Source of the DNA: a virus
IMG/VR virus record: IMGVR_UViG_3300046388_000040
Span: 1-21,579 of that record
DNA length: 21,579 nt
Direction: 5' to 3' (one strand)
Under the pieces are notes generated by a model. It saw only the letters and a program-made list of their open reading frames with translations, did not search any database and was not told where the DNA came from. Shown here in pieces: positions 21,351 through 21,579 of this stretch. The position numbers and the translations under genes were made by a program. Position 1 is the stretch's first letter. Every line of letters starts with the position of its first letter.

Positions 21351-21579
21351 AATCCTCTGTAGTTAAGATCCTTGCTAGACGTGCATTAATTAGAGCGACC
21401 TCTTCCGATAAGCCTTTCTCTTTAAATGCGTCAACAACTGTTTTCCAGCTATAACCCTTCTCTTCAAAGAGAGATACAGCTCTTTTGACTCCTATTCCTG
21501 GCACTCCTGCGTACCCATCAGTATTGTCTCCAGCCATTGATTGAATTAGATGCCATCTATCACCCTCAGCTTTCGTGAT
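21286..21579 (-). CDS. 5'-3' exonuclease, FEN/T7 gp6-like (C-terminal part, start beyond right edge)
   Basis: The last 97 codons of a gene that enters from the right edge. The visible part begins ITKAEGDRWHLIQSMAGDN and contains the helix-three-turn-helix DNA-binding motif GDNTDGYAGVPGIGVKRA with the Asp of GDN..D that helps bind metal. The C-terminus (LARILTTEDYD...EPILWSP) is like that of T7 gp6. The enzyme removes primers and degrades host DNA to nucleotides used by the RNR block next to it. Its stop (TGA at 21288-21286) lies 65 nt inside the NblA-like gene. Confidence 0.92.
   Translation of the reverse strand: MTKAEGDRWHLIQSMAGDNTDGYAGVPGIGVKRAVSLFEEKGYSWKTVVDAFKEKGLSEEVALINARLARILTTEDYDHEKMEPILWSPSADYRINS

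Overview
The window is a late-module segment of a T7-like cyanopodovirus, a tailed phage of marine Prochlorococcus or Synechococcus. All supported genes lie on the minus strand, so transcription runs from the right edge to the left edge. The T7 late order is intact: connector/portal, scaffold, major capsid protein, tail tubes A and B, and three large internal core proteins. Photosynthesis genes (hli, psbA) sit between scaffold and capsid, as in cyanophages of the P-SSP7 type. I saw no insertion sequence, CRISPR array or tRNA.

Read in the direction of transcription, the right end (about 21579 to 18500) is a nucleotide-metabolism block. It holds the C-terminal end of a 5'-3' exonuclease, an NblA-like small protein, a DUF3310 protein, a MazG/PRA-PH-like pyrophosphohydrolase, a short class I-type ribonucleotide reductase alpha subunit and its ferritin-like beta subunit. 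These genes overlap heavily. A 62-residue protein and a Gly-rich protein lead into the portal.

The best candidate for something undescribed is at the end of the Gly-rich gene. A GGGAAAG slippery heptamer lies 6 nt before a 7-bp GC-rich stem. A -1 shift there opens 24 further codons that end 6 nt before the portal start, so the gap is filled exactly.

The middle (about 15838 to 11518) carries scaffold, a 26-residue basic peptide, hli, psbA, a candidate glutamine riboswitch of the Downstream-peptide type followed at once by its 35-residue peptide, a secreted outer-membrane-like protein, two further tiny genes coupled by TAATG and GTGA overlaps, a run of small hairpins, the major capsid gene and a strong intrinsic terminator. 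Several of these tiny genes are too short for ordinary ORF calling. The left part (11497 to 1) holds tail tubes A and B, a small unknown protein and the internal core proteins gp14-, gp15- and gp16-like, the last running off the left edge.

Together the genes describe a lytic programme that feeds on a photosynthetic host: D1 and Hli keep photosystem II working, the NblA-like protein may redirect phycobilisome nitrogen, RNR, MazG and DUF3310 shape the nucleotide pool, and a glutamine sensor may link the AMG operon to nitrogen state. Functional statements rest on motif recognition and synteny; no database search was possible.
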